DNA from: Pachypanchax playfairii
Taxonomy: Eukaryota; Chordata; Actinopteri; Cyprinodontiformes; Aplocheilidae
Direction: 5' to 3'
DNA: 64,000 nucleotides
NCBI GenBank assembly: GCA_006937955.1
Contig: SSNP01000001.1
Coordinates: forward strand, 1,059,551 to 1,123,550
In this document: piece after piece, positions 1 to 11,440 of the stretch
Position numbering within the stretch: position 1 is the first letter of the stretch
Layout of the letters: every line of letters begins with the position of its first letter
Translations under genes and position numbers: made by a program
The notes under the pieces: model-generated
Seen by the model: only the letters and a program-made list of their open reading frames with translations
Told to the model about the DNA's origin: nothing
Database searches by the model: none

Positions 1-1711
1 GTGAATGATGGGTTCATGAGTTTGTTCATGGAGATGTCAGCTTTCCTGCACGTCTGTGTGGAAATCAGGAGGAAGACCCGAAAAGAGAATTAGAAAAAAA
101 AAAAAAGTTTTAAAATGAGTTTATAACATTGAGTACAGTTATCTAAGGTGTTTCATTTGTTGGTGCATTCATTAAATTTGAAGCTTTAACTACCACTATA
201 ATGTTGTAAAGTGGGCACTGGCTGTGTTGATTCAAACCAGATGCTTTTCTCAGACTTTCAACACCATGCCAGCACATTATCTCACAAGCTTATTTTACCC
301 CCCCCCCCTCTGCAAAATATGCATTTTTAAAAGGTGTTTAGCACTTTGTAAGGATGCATTTTCCACTTTAAATCAAATGCACCATCCAAACGACTCCATG
401 TATCTTTAAAAATGTTGATTTTTCTGCTACATTTGCACTTCCTGTTTATGTAAACTGAGTTTTGGTAAGAAAAATGGAAATATTAAAAAAGGCCTCTGAA
501 AGTGGATGTTTTTCATTTTGAAAATATTTACTTTGTGACCTGGAAACGAAGCAACAAAAGAGCCATTTCTTGTAGTTTTTCTACATCTGGTTGGCGTTAA
601 ACTTTGATCAGGGGCAGAAGTCGGTCATAACTGTGCGAAAAGTGTAAACAGTATCATAAATATGATTTTTATCCAAGCTGAGAATGTTGTTTCTCTTTTG
701 TTTGATGTGTCGTTAATGCAGCATTTTGGTTAGAACAATGTGGAAGGAGATATTTTCATAAACAGATTGAGTTGTGAAGATGTGGCCTCTGTTTATGGGT
801 AGAAATCTTAAAGGTGCTTGTGTTGGTTTTATATTATATACTTGTTAGAGTAATCCATAGAGATACTGGAAAGTTTTACATAATTTTCAACTTTGGTTCA
901 TCCTTAAAGAGTAACTCACCCCCCTCCAGATTACATCCCTGCCCTTACTCCCTGTTTTAAAAAATGCCTCAAAAGGAGGCGTTGCCTAGAGGACCAGCGC
1001 ACACACGGGGGTGGCGGGCTGGGCTGTGATTCACATGTCGCAACGACACAGTTAAACAGAGAGGGAACAGATGAAAATGGAGGAAGCTGCTTCTGTGGAC
1101 GAGTCGAGCGGGCCTGATCTGTATTTCGAGCTGATTGTTTACCCTGCAGTGGCTTAGCAGCATAAAAACGGGCCGCCTTTTTCGTTGTTGTTGATCAAAG
1201 CTAAAGCTACATTTAGATTACCTTGAGTAATATCGCGTGACTCTGCCTCGTCACGGCCGTTGCACCTCATTGTCCGCCACAGAAAACGTGTGTTGCAGAG
1301 AGGCACCCAAGGTTAGCGGATCGCAAACGTAAGGGGCGTGAACCATGTAATCTGAGTTTTTAAATCCAACGGCTCTGGGGGCGTGTGTTAGGCCAGAGCT
1401 GGTGACGTCCTTACCCTCTGCCATGTCATTAGTCTCTTCAAATCAGTTTTATAATTTTAACCTGAGGAGGGCGCAACAATCCTGATTTTAGGCAGAACAT
1501 TAAGATCTGAATAAAGATGAACTAAAGCAACATTATTAGAGACTAATTTCTACAGTTTATTAGCCAAAACAAGTAGATTTGGTGGTTAGTTGCTTTTTTA
1601 AAAGAGGTTCGCTTAGAGGGGTTGTTAAAGAAACATTGCAAACTTCTAAGAACTAAAGCAAATAAAGCATTAAGGCAAACCCCAGTTGGCAGACTTCTGA
1701 TCTCATCATAG
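1..1711. other. non-coding flank, no gene seen
   Basis: I see no conserved coding exon here. The longest open frames are under 110 codons, have no recognisable domain and lie in AT-rich sequence. The stretch at about 960-1420 is richer in CpG and could be a promoter or first-exon region of the gene that continues to the right, but nothing in the sequence proves this. Confidence 0.5.
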
Positions 1712-1766
1712 ATAAAGTGCAGGACCAGCCCTGAGCTGCATGGTGCCCTAGACGAAAAAAGGTTTT

Positions 1767-1782
1767 GGCGCCCCCTACTGCC
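1767..1782 (-). promoter_or_regulatory. CTCF-like motif inside hAT copy 1 (left)
   Basis: Read on the minus strand this is GGCAGTAGGGGGCGCC, close to the CTCF core (CCASYAGRKGGCRS) with one mismatch at the first base. It is paired with an oppositely oriented motif at 1951-1965. Binding is inferred from motif only. Confidence 0.45.
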
Positions 1783-1950
1783 CAGAACAGAAACAACATA
1801 ACTCAATAACTGGATTACATTGCAAAAAAAAAATTTATTTATACTAAAATGAACAGTAGACATGATTATTACTTATTTTGCTCTTTACATAAGATGAATG
1901 GTGTGTCCAACAGTTTGTTCAAAAAAAAAAAGGAGAATTTGGCGCCCCCT

Positions 1951-1965
1951 CCAGCAGAGGGCGCC
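1951..1965 (+). promoter_or_regulatory. CTCF-like motif inside hAT copy 1 (right)
   Basis: CCAGCAGAGGGCGCC on the plus strand fits the CTCF core consensus. It points away from the partner at 1767-1782, so the element carries a divergent pair. The same sequence recurs in copy 2 at 6710-6724. Confidence 0.5.
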
Positions 1966-2015
1966 CTAGGCAATTGCGTAGTCTGCCTATGCCCAGAACC
2001 GGCCCTGATAAAGTG

Positions 2016-5000
2016 TGTTTTTTAATATTTCATTACAGCGCCCGCTGGCTTACTGGGTTTTGCCTCAAATATGTTTTGCAGTGGTCAGCACATGGCCAGC
2101 AAACACAGCCACACACACATGCACACACACACGCTTACTGGTCTGCGGAGCCTAGTGAAAACAAAACCCGGCTCTGCCAGTGTAAACACGGGTCATTGTT
2201 ATGAGCGCTCTCTCCCGCCTCGTATCTTCGCTCCCCGTGGTGATCCAGGCCTGTGAGAGGCACAGCTCTGGAACTGGCCTCGTTTAGTTGAGTTATTTTA
2301 GGAATTGCAAGGAATCATTGGGCCTGCATTTATGCGACCATGTCATTATAAAACACGAGCTGCGTGGTGTGATTTATGTGCTCGGTTTTGCTCCCTTGCA
2401 CTTTTTTTTCTTCCCCTTCACTGGTTGATTTTAACTGCTTTGCCCCTTATGTGTGGTTTGTGGGTATTTGGTTCAAGAAGTTTCAGCTTTTTGACTTTTT
2501 TTTTGTTGTTGTTATTTTTAGAAGAGCAATCAATATAATATATGATGCTGACTTTTTCTGAACAAAGAGTGTATCGAAAAACATGAGTGTTTATGTATGA
2601 TGTCATGCATCTATATTCGCGTGGCGTGCGTTTGTTTGCAGTCGTTTCTCAATTAACTGTACGTGTGGAAAAACTGTGTGATAGAGAGTCTGTGTGGGTC
2701 ATATTACAGCTGCTCTCAGCTGTTAACCTGTGCCACATGTGTAGCTAATTAGGACCAATCAGAAAGCTGTAATCAGGGCATGGTGTGGGGATGATGGCAG
2801 CGTGGCAGCGGGGGAGTTTTATGACCCGTGATTAGGGGGTCAGACTGACGAGGTCGGTGCAAAACTGCTGAGCCTGATTCCATTTCTATAATATTCTGTT
2901 TCTTTTACCTCCACATATGAAAGTGAGTTTATTTTGTTTTAGCCCAAAAGTTCTGGTTCAGTTCTGCTTAAATCCTCTTTTTCTTCTTCTTTTTTTTTTT
3001 TTTTACAGTTTAAATTGACAAATTAGCGCGGTTCGCCACATGACCTGATACAATTACCGAGAGGTGGTTAAATGTAAGAAGATATGTTTCTACAACATAT
3101 CTGACTCTATAGACTCAGTAACAGATTGACAGAAAGTCCAGAAATCATTTGCTCCTTATAGTAGGATATAAATCTTTACCACTTAAGTTCTTGGTGAAGA
3201 AAGAACTTTTTATTGGCAGTGTTTTATGAAAGTAACACGTTTTGCTCATATTTGCAGCACTTCATATATTTCTTGTCATCTTTTCAAGGCCATTTCTGGA
3301 ACTACAGGAAGAAAATCATGTATTTATTTATGTGAAAATGTTCGAGTCGAGTAAATTTGTCTGGGAAGGTTTTGAGTTTGGCATGAATCCAGTTGGCTCC
3401 GTCACGACTAAATAAAGCCATTTTTTTTACCACTTAGCGCAGACTTATTAAAATTCTGCCATCCCAGTTGGGGGGATTTGAGAGATTTTAGTCTTTGTAG
3501 TTTTTCTTGGCTGAGAAAATACATATAGAGTTTTATACTTTTCTTCATTTTAGGTTTTATACAAAACTTTCTGTTCATCTTTATTTAGCAGTAATGAGCA
3601 AATAAAAGCTCTAATTATAGTAATCTTTCTACTTGGTGTGAAAGTTCAGTTTGATAAACACAGTAAATAGAAAAAAAAACTGATATAAGTTGTTAGTTTA
3701 GATCAGCAGTTGTATTTTTACTTTTATAATGTTCGAAAATACAATAGTTTGCATGTTCTCACTGTGATTCAGTAGATTTCTTTGGATACGTCCTTACCTG
3801 TTTAAAAATCTGCACCTTCTATTAAGATGCATTTTTAAGAAGAATATGGAGGAAACTCAGTCTCTGCAGCTTTAAGGAAGAGTTTGTACCCTGTTAAAGT
3901 AAAGCTGCAGAAACAAAGTAAATATAGTGAATATTTCTAAAACTATTGACATACTTTATATATTTCTTTAGGGTTCTGGGTTACTCTAATTGGCCTGTTC
4001 GATAACCCTTTAGTTTCAGTTTTTTTCTTTCCTTGCATGACCTAAACGTCAATAAACTCTCTTCTATGAAATTTTACAACCTCTGAGCTAAAACAACACA
4101 GACAAATCCTGATGATTTTTTATAAAAGCAGGGAATTCAAGCGTTCTGTCACTGAATGATTGTAAAGCGCCACAAAAAAACTTGTTATCATTAAAACCAC
4201 GCCATCAGCTCAAACAGTTTCTGTTCTTGCTTAATGCTAATTTGTGAGATTTTGATTGGTTTAAAAGTCCTTGTTGTTTTATCTGTTCTTGATTATTAAT
4301 TCTGGGCAGCCAGACCAGCCCAGACTTAGTGTTCTGGTTTAAAACCAGTCCAGAGAAAAGTCCCCTTCAGTAAAAGCTGTAAATGTAAACAGTTAAATAA
4401 GCCTGTACAAGTTTTCATCATTGTTTACGGTTGGATTATGTATTGTAATATATCCAGGGCATGAGTGGGATCCAATAGACTGCTCCGTTCTTTCCTGATC
4501 TTTGATTGGCTCTTGAATCACTGCCAGAATTCAGTTCTGGAAATTTGATCAGCATGATTATTCTCTGGCTTTTGAACAAATGGTCCCTTTTTACACAAAA
4601 CCGCATGTCAGGATGTCACCACTAGAACTACCGAGTCCTGCTAAATTAGACAACAGAGTTTTTTTCTTGATGATTTGTTTGTTTGTTTGCCTGAACAATG
4701 AACATTAAGAGACACGTAAACCAGCGCCGATCCGACACGGCACACAAACACTGTGACCCGAGCATGGCCCGGCCTACAAAACCACATGTGAGCAGACAGG
4801 AATGTATGGACCATTGCACTGCGGGTTTGTGTCTTGGGGAAAGAGTGCAGACTCCCTGACTCACAGGATGCTGTTAGGTTAGGGGTCTGAAAAGGAACAG
4901 AGAAGTGGGGGCAGCTTAACTTTTGGGAATCTGTGTGCAGCATCAAGAAAAGTGTGAGTCATGGCCAGAACGCTGTCTGCAGTCATCTTACTCATACAGT

Positions 5001-5196
5001 AGCTCAAACATTCATAACACATCTTTTTATCAACAGCGTCTGTTCGAACTCTTTAGTTGTACTTAATATATTTTAAAGGTTTAAAAAACTTGGGGCTTGA
5101 AGAGATCGTTCAATAACAACAAATATCTTACCTGTTGTGGATAGCTGCTTGAACGACCTTATTTGGAGAGGAGCTTTGACTGGATTGACAAGCTAA
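2016..5196. other. intergenic or upstream intron, no gene seen
   Basis: This stretch is AT-rich and has only short open frames without domains. It includes a CA-rich patch at 2105-2150 and a T-run near 2990-3005. I can support no exon or RNA gene here. Confidence 0.5.
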
Positions 5197-5787
5197 TGGT
5201 GCGTTCACACCGACCCAACCGTCAACGTCAGAAGCATCAAGTTTACATATAAAGTCTATGGTGGAGTCCGTCAAAGGAGCGCCAGAGTCTCTGCGTCGCT
5301 TTGTGAGTGTTAGCATGATCAACTTTCAAAGCTTTTCAAGCGTTTCAGGCGTTGAAGCTTGAAACGCGAGCAACGCAGAAGATCAGCTAGCTGAACTTTT
5401 GATGCTCTTGAAGCGGCATGTCAACCAATCAGAGCGTCTCATCGTAGTGACGTCACTGCACGTAACCTGAATGAGGCAGTAAGTCTTCAAACAGGGTGCG
5501 GGACAGACGGAAGTAGCGCTAGAAGCAAACCTCATCCATATGTAGCTCCTGGAGCAAATGGTTTAACTCCCCAAACTCAGAACGCATCTGAAGAATGGGG
5601 TGTATCCACAAACGGAGTAAATAAAGCCAAGCCACTCTCTCTATATGATCCGCCATAGCTCAGAACATCCGATAACAAAGGAAGCCCCGCCTACGCGCTC
5701 TTTTTAACAGTCAAGCGTTACAAGCTTCAACTTTCAAGCTTCAAACTTGAAGCGTTGTGAACATTGCTTGACGTTGACAAAGCGGGG
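5197..5787. repeat. probable non-autonomous DNA transposon remnant
   Basis: The left edge contains GGTGCGTTCACACC, a motif common at the ends of fish DNA transposons. The reverse complement of the right edge shares GTCAACGTCA with the left arm. The interior has repeated near-palindromic CAAGCTTCAAG-type blocks at about 5325-5370 and 5710-5760, so the arms could fold back on each other. I could not find a clean target-site duplication, so the exact limits and superfamily are uncertain. There is no transposase frame. Confidence 0.4.
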
Positions 5788-6328
5788 TAATAAATACATT
5801 TTAAAAATGAATGCACTAATTTGAACATATGTACATGTTGCATTGCATTTTCATGTGTAGATTTTTATGCATGTTATTTGCAGCTAGCGCTGTAGCACTT
5901 CTGGTTCGATATTTGAACTATTTCTGTCATTTATGTCACTTCATTTGTTTTTGGTTGACTATATTTAACAAAACTCGTTGTGAAAGGTTATCGGATTGAA
6001 AAGTATTTCTGTAAAAAATATACAACAACATTTGCAGGAATAATGAAACAGCTTCTAAACTCAGAACTGGTTTTATATCAGGCTGTAAAGTGGATTATTA
6101 TTACTGGGTACAGTGAAGTTGAAGAGGATCTGGACTCATTTCATATGGTGGAACTGCCCATTTTGGCCTTTTTGTCTTTGTTTAAATCCTTTTTTGATTT
6201 ATGTGTCACAATTACAGGCCTTTAAAGTCATATTGAATATATGGAGCCTGTTTAACTTTGTGTTTCATAATTTAATGTTATTTGCTTCAAACCTCCCTCA
6301 TTTGCTTTGTCTTTCAATTTCTTTAAAG
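5788..6328. other. no gene seen
   Basis: AT-rich sequence with short frames only. The last 25 bases before 6329 form a pyrimidine-rich tract ending in AG, which would serve as the acceptor of the candidate exon that follows. Confidence 0.45.
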
Positions 6329-6463
6329 TTCCAAAGAAGTTGCTCCAGGAACCAGGTCTCAGACCACCAGCGTACCACCCATCACCTTGCACCCATGACC
6401 CCAACATAGTGGGAGACGACCCTCCTGAGGGAACTTTAGTCCCACGTCCTGACAGTGTTACAG
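6329..6463 (+). other. candidate upstream exon of eva1a
   Basis: A 135-bp segment bounded by a pyrimidine-rich tract plus AG on the left and CAG/GTGAGT on the right, a near-consensus donor. One frame is open throughout: 44 whole codons, proline-rich, preceded by 2 nt and followed by 1 nt. That phase joins in frame to the eva1a exon at 8320. The length is a multiple of three, so it could be included or skipped without shifting the frame. It contains no in-frame ATG, so it needs a further upstream start or is simply 5' untranslated sequence. A 45-codon open stretch can arise by chance, so coding status is unproven. Confidence 0.35.
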
Positions 6464-6514
6464 GTGAGTGTAGAAACCCTTAGCTGCATGGTGCCCTGGG
6501 TGGAAAATGATTTT

Positions 6515-6530
6515 GGCGCCCCCTACTGCC
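6515..6530 (-). promoter_or_regulatory. CTCF-like motif inside hAT copy 2 (left)
   Basis: The same 16-base sequence as at 1767-1782, read on the minus strand. It has one mismatch to the CTCF core at the first base. It survives unchanged in both copies, although other parts of the elements differ. Confidence 0.45.
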
Positions 6531-6709
6531 CAGAACAGAAACAACGTAACTCAATAACTGGATTACATTGCAAAAGATATTTATTTATACTAAAATGAAC
6601 AGTAGAGATGATAGATATTTAATTATTACTTATTTTGCACTTTACATAAGATGAATGGTGTGTCCAACAGTTTGTTAAAAAAAAAAAAAAAGAGAATTTG
6701 GCGCCCCCT

Positions 6710-6724
6710 CCAGCAGAGGGCGCC
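6710..6724 (+). promoter_or_regulatory. CTCF-like motif inside hAT copy 2 (right)
   Basis: CCAGCAGAGGGCGCC, identical to 1951-1965, on the plus strand. It is divergent from the motif at 6515-6530. Confidence 0.5.
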
Positions 6725-6774
6725 CTAGGCAATTGCCTAGTCTGCCTATGCCCAGAACCGGCCCTGGTAGAAAC

Positions 6775-8319
6775 TCAAAACTCTCAGCTTCTTGGAATGA
6801 GCAGTTAACAGTTTCAAGCCCCCACAGGGTTCGGGTTTACCGATGCATGAAAATTAAAAGTCACAAGTTCAACTGTTTTCATGAACCAATAGTAAAGACC
6901 AGGTGGAACCACAGTGAGTCCAGGCAGAAAGTGAGAACAAGAAGGACAAAATGAAAGAATGATAAACTCAAGACCCCGACCAGAAAGCAACCTCAGACAA
7001 AGCTTTTACTCATGAGGGATGTTGGCCTGCTTCCAGCGCACTAATTGCTGTGCTCTGCTCAGCTACCAGTGCTGCACTGATGAGGAAGACGCTTGAATGA
7101 ATAAGAAGTTAAACGAGGAAACAAACAGGGGTCGCGCAGCGCTGACGGTCTCTAACACATGAAGGGCTTCACTTCCCTGTTAAAGACTCATCCAGTTTAT
7201 CTGGAAAGACCCGTTTCCATCTCTCATGTGACTATGTGACAGCAGATTATGAAGAAGACGGGATACCAGGAAGTAACTGCTTCCTGCTGGGAAACAGCCA
7301 AGACCAAAACACCCCCCGAAACAAATGAAGTTTCTATGAAGACATTAAACGGGAATAACAGAACATGTTGACGTCTGAGTTGGTGTTTAATCAAACTTAA
7401 TCTGAAACTTTTCATCTTTTTGCTGTTTGTATCTGATAGAGTTATAATCTTACTGTAATATCTAATATATATGAAACATTTAGGCCTAAAACTCTGATTT
7501 TCAGTTAACATTTGGATTTAGTCGACACCTTAAAAGCCTGAAAATACTGAAAATAATAGAATATTTAGTATTTCATAATATCAAAAAGCAGCATTGTGGC
7601 ATTATATCATATCTCATATTTTCTGTTGACAATTTTGTGGCTGTTTTTGTCCTTATTTGAGATGCAAATAACAAGAGTAGCTGCAGGTGGAAGCGTTTAC
7701 CTCCACAGTGAGCAACACAAGTGTAAACTGCATTTATCAGATAAAGAGACTCCAAGACACCTTAAACCCTGTAATTACAGGTCTCTGGTTTGTGTGATAG
7801 ACCCTATTTTGAGTTAAATATGAATTATTCACCTTCACACACTCAGATTTGTAGATATAATGTAGAGTTTATGTCTTTTTTCCTAGCTAAATTTATCGTG
7901 GTGACACCTTTACTGCTACAAAATAGACAAATACCTCCTCCAGGTTAAAAATAAGACGTCACACTCAAAAATAAATCGGGATTTGGGTCTCTGACATACT
8001 CAAGCCAAAACCAGCACTCAAAATAAGATGACGAAAATACAAAAAAAGCACACGGTTGTTTTTGAAAGTTTACCCATGTGGCTCCGAGTCTCTTAATGTT
8101 CTGAGTCAGAGCGACGTTGACGGATTATCTCCCGCTTCTCATATGTGTAATATTCAAACTTCCTGTGAGACATTACACGACTTTGTTTTCTGAAAAGTCT
8201 CGTCATGGTACACTGTTGTTGTACTGTAAATGTACAAGGAGCCATGAGTGACTCATTCTAGATGTAAAAGCCAGAAGTTTTGGCTTTTTCTTATTTAAAA
8301 TCTGTGTCTTTCCTTTTAG
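6775..8319. other. probable eva1a intron or upstream sequence
   Basis: No coding exon can be supported. The final 20 bases form a pyrimidine-rich tract ending in TTTTAG, the acceptor used by the first recognised eva1a exon at 8320. Confidence 0.5.
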
Positions 8320-8384
8320 TTTGGACTCCTGATGAGGAGAAAGCATCTGAAACCCGAATCAAGAGTCCATTCCCGTCAGAAAGC

Positions 8385-9500
8385 ATGATTCCCATCATCA
8401 ACGCCACTTCCAGAGCCAACATGGCGCTCATCAGCAATGCACTGGCAGCTTACACCTACATTTCAGGTAAATAAAGTCTTTGATTTACAATTTCTGGAAA
8501 GGAGAGATTCAATTTCATTAGAGGGAAACGCTATGTATGGAAAATATATATAGAGAGAGATGATTATCCAGTGTGGGGGACATTTTTGTGAATGCATTGC
8601 TGCAGCTAAGCTAAATGTAAACAGCCTACGAGAGCCAAACCACTGGGATGATTGTAACGTGGGAGTCCTTTTCAAAGACAGGGTATGCAGGCAAAAGCAG
8701 TTCTCATCCACGGACCTTATTTTCTGTGGCCAAAATCAAAATGACGTTAAACACGGTGTTTTGTTTGGTCAGTGGAAAACGCTGAGCTTGTCTCACGTGA
8801 TTTATGTGTCCTGTAGAACATCCATTAAACAGACGTTTAACAGAAAATTTGTTGAAGGTGGAAAAAGCTGAAATATAGTTTTTATTCCTCTGTTATAACG
8901 ATGGGATCTTCTCTAAGAAGTTCTCCTGGTTGCTGCAAAACAGGTTTCAGATACTACAAAGAAAGAGGATGAGTTTACAGAAGTATAAAAAGACGAAATC
9001 CAGACCAGGAAGTAAGGACTCAGAGCTTCTGCTAGCTTTCAGTGACGTGTTTTTTGTAAGAAATCGACTAAATGTGACATTTCCTCTCCTGACCTTCATG
9101 CTCTTTCACCTCTACAACAGACCACCCAGAAAGAGCTGCGCTTTTCTTCGTCTGCGGTGTGTGTTTGGGCCTCTTCCTCACCCTCTTCGCCCTGGTGGTC
9201 CAGATCTCCTGTCGCACCGACTGCCAGCCCCGTCAGCGGCCCCCGGTCAAGAAACGAGCGCGCCCCGCCGACTCGTCCTCGGATTCCAGCGACTCCGACT
9301 CGGACTGGGACACCACCTCGGACGTGTCGGCGCGACGGCACAGACGCTTCGAGCGCACGCTCAACATGAACGTGTTCACGTCGGCGGAGGAGCTGGAGAG
9401 GGCTCAGCGGTTGGAGGAAAGAGAGCGAATCATACGTGAGATCTGGATGAACGGACAGCCCGACATCCCAGGGACCCGGAGCCTCAACCGCTATTACTGA
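8385..9500 (+). CDS. eva1a: EVA1A (TMEM166/FAM176A), autophagy and apoptosis regulator
   Basis: EVA1A is a small single-pass membrane protein of lysosome and ER that promotes autophagy and cell death. Two exons are joined: 8320-8466 and 9121-9500 (donor CAG/GTAAAT, acceptor CAACAG). The ATG at 8385 has A at -3 and gives 153 residues; the human protein has 152. Residues 12-27 match the family N-terminus. One membrane helix lies at about 33-57, starting after PERAAL. A Ser/Asp-rich acidic tract at 79-91 looks like a casein-kinase-type region. The C-terminal block from RRHRRFERTLN to the final RSLNRYY is nearly identical to human EVA1A, which separates it from EVA1B and EVA1C. An NAT sequon lies at residues 6-8. 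The frame stays open upstream of 8385 to the start of its exon, so a longer N-terminal isoform is possible. Confidence 0.93.
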
Positions 9501-11128
9501 CAACAGCTAAGGTCGTTTAAATGACTTGAGCAGAATGGAGGGGTAAACAGGCATGAAGCTGTTACACAGAGTGAGCTGTGAACTCTGAGGAGAGCAGATG
9601 AAGGTTTTACAGGCTTCATCTTCCTCTGGGTATCGTAAGCTGCACCCCCTCCAGTAAAACAATAAGCTCTCACTCTGCACGGCAAGCTGGCTCTTACTGC
9701 CGGAAGCGAGAGGTGAAAGGCTACACCGACTTGCCGTTGACCTCAGCAGGCCTTTTTGAAGTGGGGGGTTTAATGGGTTGGCTGCATTAGACATACACAG
9801 GCCTGCAGATACTACAGGGAGTCTGAAGGACCAAAAAGACTCAGATGGGTCTGATTCATGCAGGGCAGCTGGGAGAAACTGCTACACTTGGAGCTCTGTG
9901 CTCTGCACTGTCCAGTATTCAGTGTGTACTTCAACAGATGGGCATTTTGAATGAAACGTGCTTGACAATGGGACAATGTAGGACAATCATTCCACAGCGA
10001 ATAACCACGCTGCCTTTTGATTTTTCTAAAACCAAAATATATGTATTTTTTTTCTCGCGTGTGCAGGGGATTCATCTCAACCCTTTATGAAATATATTTT
10101 ATAATATTTAATAGTTTATTGATGTTGTGTACTTATTGTTTTCAACTATAGTTAATTATGAGATATTTTTTTATATTTTGGCGAAGGTTGTCTGGCACCT
10201 CAGGGATGCAATCCTAAGTGTTTCTGTTCGGCTGATGTGCTGTCTCTTTGAAATGAGGATCAGCTCAATTAAATAACTATTTTTCATCATTTAAGGAAAA
10301 AAGTGATTTGAGATATGATATAAAGAGCCTCAAAGAGGATTTTAGTGATTGAAACTTATTTTTGATACAGTAATTCACAGTGCAGTGCCTTTTCTAGCTT
10401 CTGAGTCACAGTTTTTCAGACAACAGAGTTGTTCAGTTTGATATTTGGAAATGCAAAATGTATTTAATCACATTTGTACTCGCATAACATTTTGGTTATG
10501 GAATAAAGGAGCTGGTGTAAGATCTGAATGTGTCTACTGAATATTGCACTTGCTATCCTCTATGATGAAAATGTAACATGCCAAATTTTATGCCGGTGGT
10601 TTTGCTTGAAATGTCAAATATTAGATATTGTAAACGTCAGGGCTTCTCTAAGCTACAGCATCATTTCAAAAGTGTCAGTGCTAATTGTTTGTGATCATTA
10701 TTTCTGTCAGCCATCTGAAGAAGGAACCAGTGCTGCAGAATAAATGTGCACATACAAAGGAGCTCTTAAATCACAGTGCCAGTTTGCTAACATAAGCTAT
10801 TGTCAGTTTCATAAAAGCTTTCTATTTTCTGAACTGAAAGTACAAGAGTACACAGAATATATTAAAGTGGTTGCATAGGTTCTTGTTTAGGTTTGCAAAA
10901 CTTTCAAATGTGCTAATGACCTAATGTAAGACTCAAACATGACTCCTGTGCGTGAAATAAACTGTGTTCCAAACAGATTGTAAGATTGTCTTTGAATTTA
11001 TATTTTATATTTTATATTATCAATTTTTTGGTGAAATCCAGTAGCACTTAGAAAGTACAGCATTTTTTTAAATTATAGATTAATATGATAACCTTTTCAA
11101 ACACATGAGTGAGACTCATTGGGCTCTA
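9501..11128 (+). other. eva1a 3' untranslated region and intergenic sequence
   Basis: This follows the eva1a stop. It is AT-rich with no supported coding exon. A canonical AATAAA lies at 10502-10507, and later ones are near 10740 and 10953, so the transcript tail probably ends between 10.5 and 11.0 kb. Confidence 0.55.
10502..10507 (+). promoter_or_regulatory. polyadenylation signal of eva1a
   Basis: AATAAA about 1 kb downstream of the eva1a stop, in AT-rich sequence. Alternative signals follow near 10740 and 10953, so usage is inferred. Confidence 0.5.
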
Positions 11129-11142
11129 TCGCCCCCTCGTGG
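11129..11142 (-). promoter_or_regulatory. CTCF-like motif upstream of efhc1
   Basis: The minus-strand sequence CCACGAGGGGGCGA fits the CTCF core apart from small deviations. It lies between the eva1a tail and the efhc1 promoter, about 300 bp before the efhc1 ATG. Motif evidence only. Confidence 0.4.
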
Positions 11143-11311
11143 CGAGGCTGGGATTCTGCTATTTATGAAGTTCAAGCTAAAACTTAAATTTTAACGTTGT
11201 GATGTTTAAAATGTTCGTTGGTTTTATTTAAATATGTGAACTTTACTATTGTCGACACCAAGTTGAGAAAAGGACTTCTGCATTTTATTTTGAAATGGTT
11301 GCAGTCTTTTC

Positions 11312-11325
11312 GTTTCCATGGAAAC
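11312..11325. promoter_or_regulatory. X-box (RFX site) in the efhc1 promoter
   Basis: GTTTCCATGGAAAC is a perfect 14-bp palindrome matching the X-box consensus RYYNYYWWRRNRAC bound by RFX factors. RFX proteins drive ciliary genes, and EFHC1 is an axonemal protein. The site is about 116 bp upstream of the efhc1 ATG, within the usual range for such elements. Confidence 0.6.
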
Positions 11326-11440
11326 CACAAACTGAAGGAGCTGTTGTGGAGTTTCGTACCGCAGCAAATTCATTATTTACATCTTCTTTTAAGAAAAAAT
11401 TAGCCATCAGATTTTTGATTACTTTTTTTATTCGATAAAA

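Larger units (their letters stand above)
1720..2007. mobile_element. hAT-type non-autonomous DNA transposon, copy 1
   Basis: A 288-bp element flanked by a perfect 8-bp target-site duplication, ATAAAGTG, at 1712-1719 and 2008-2015. The ends are imperfect inverted repeats: left CAGGACCAGCCCTG, right end reverse complement CAGGGCCGGTTCTG. An 8-bp duplication with CAGG-type ends is typical of the hAT superfamily. It has no transposase frame, so it would depend on an enzyme supplied in trans. A close relative lies at 6478-6766. The middle is an AT-rich core with an A-run, framed by two GGCGCC-containing blocks. Confidence 0.85.
6478..6766. mobile_element. hAT-type non-autonomous DNA transposon, copy 2
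   Basis: A relative of the element at 1720-2007, in the same orientation. It is flanked by an 8-bp duplication, GTAGAAAC, at 6470-6477 and 6767-6774. The right terminus is intact. About ten bases of the left inverted repeat are missing, and the copy starts at the equivalent of internal sequence right after the duplication. It has no transposase frame. It sits 14 nt beyond the splice donor of the candidate exon ending at 6463. The loss of one terminus should make this copy immobile. Confidence 0.82.

Noticed and set aside
8930..9503. Open frames of 135 and 169 codons overlapping eva1a
   Set aside because: They lie over the GC-rich eva1a exon 9121-9500 in other frames. The eva1a frame has family conservation; these have none.
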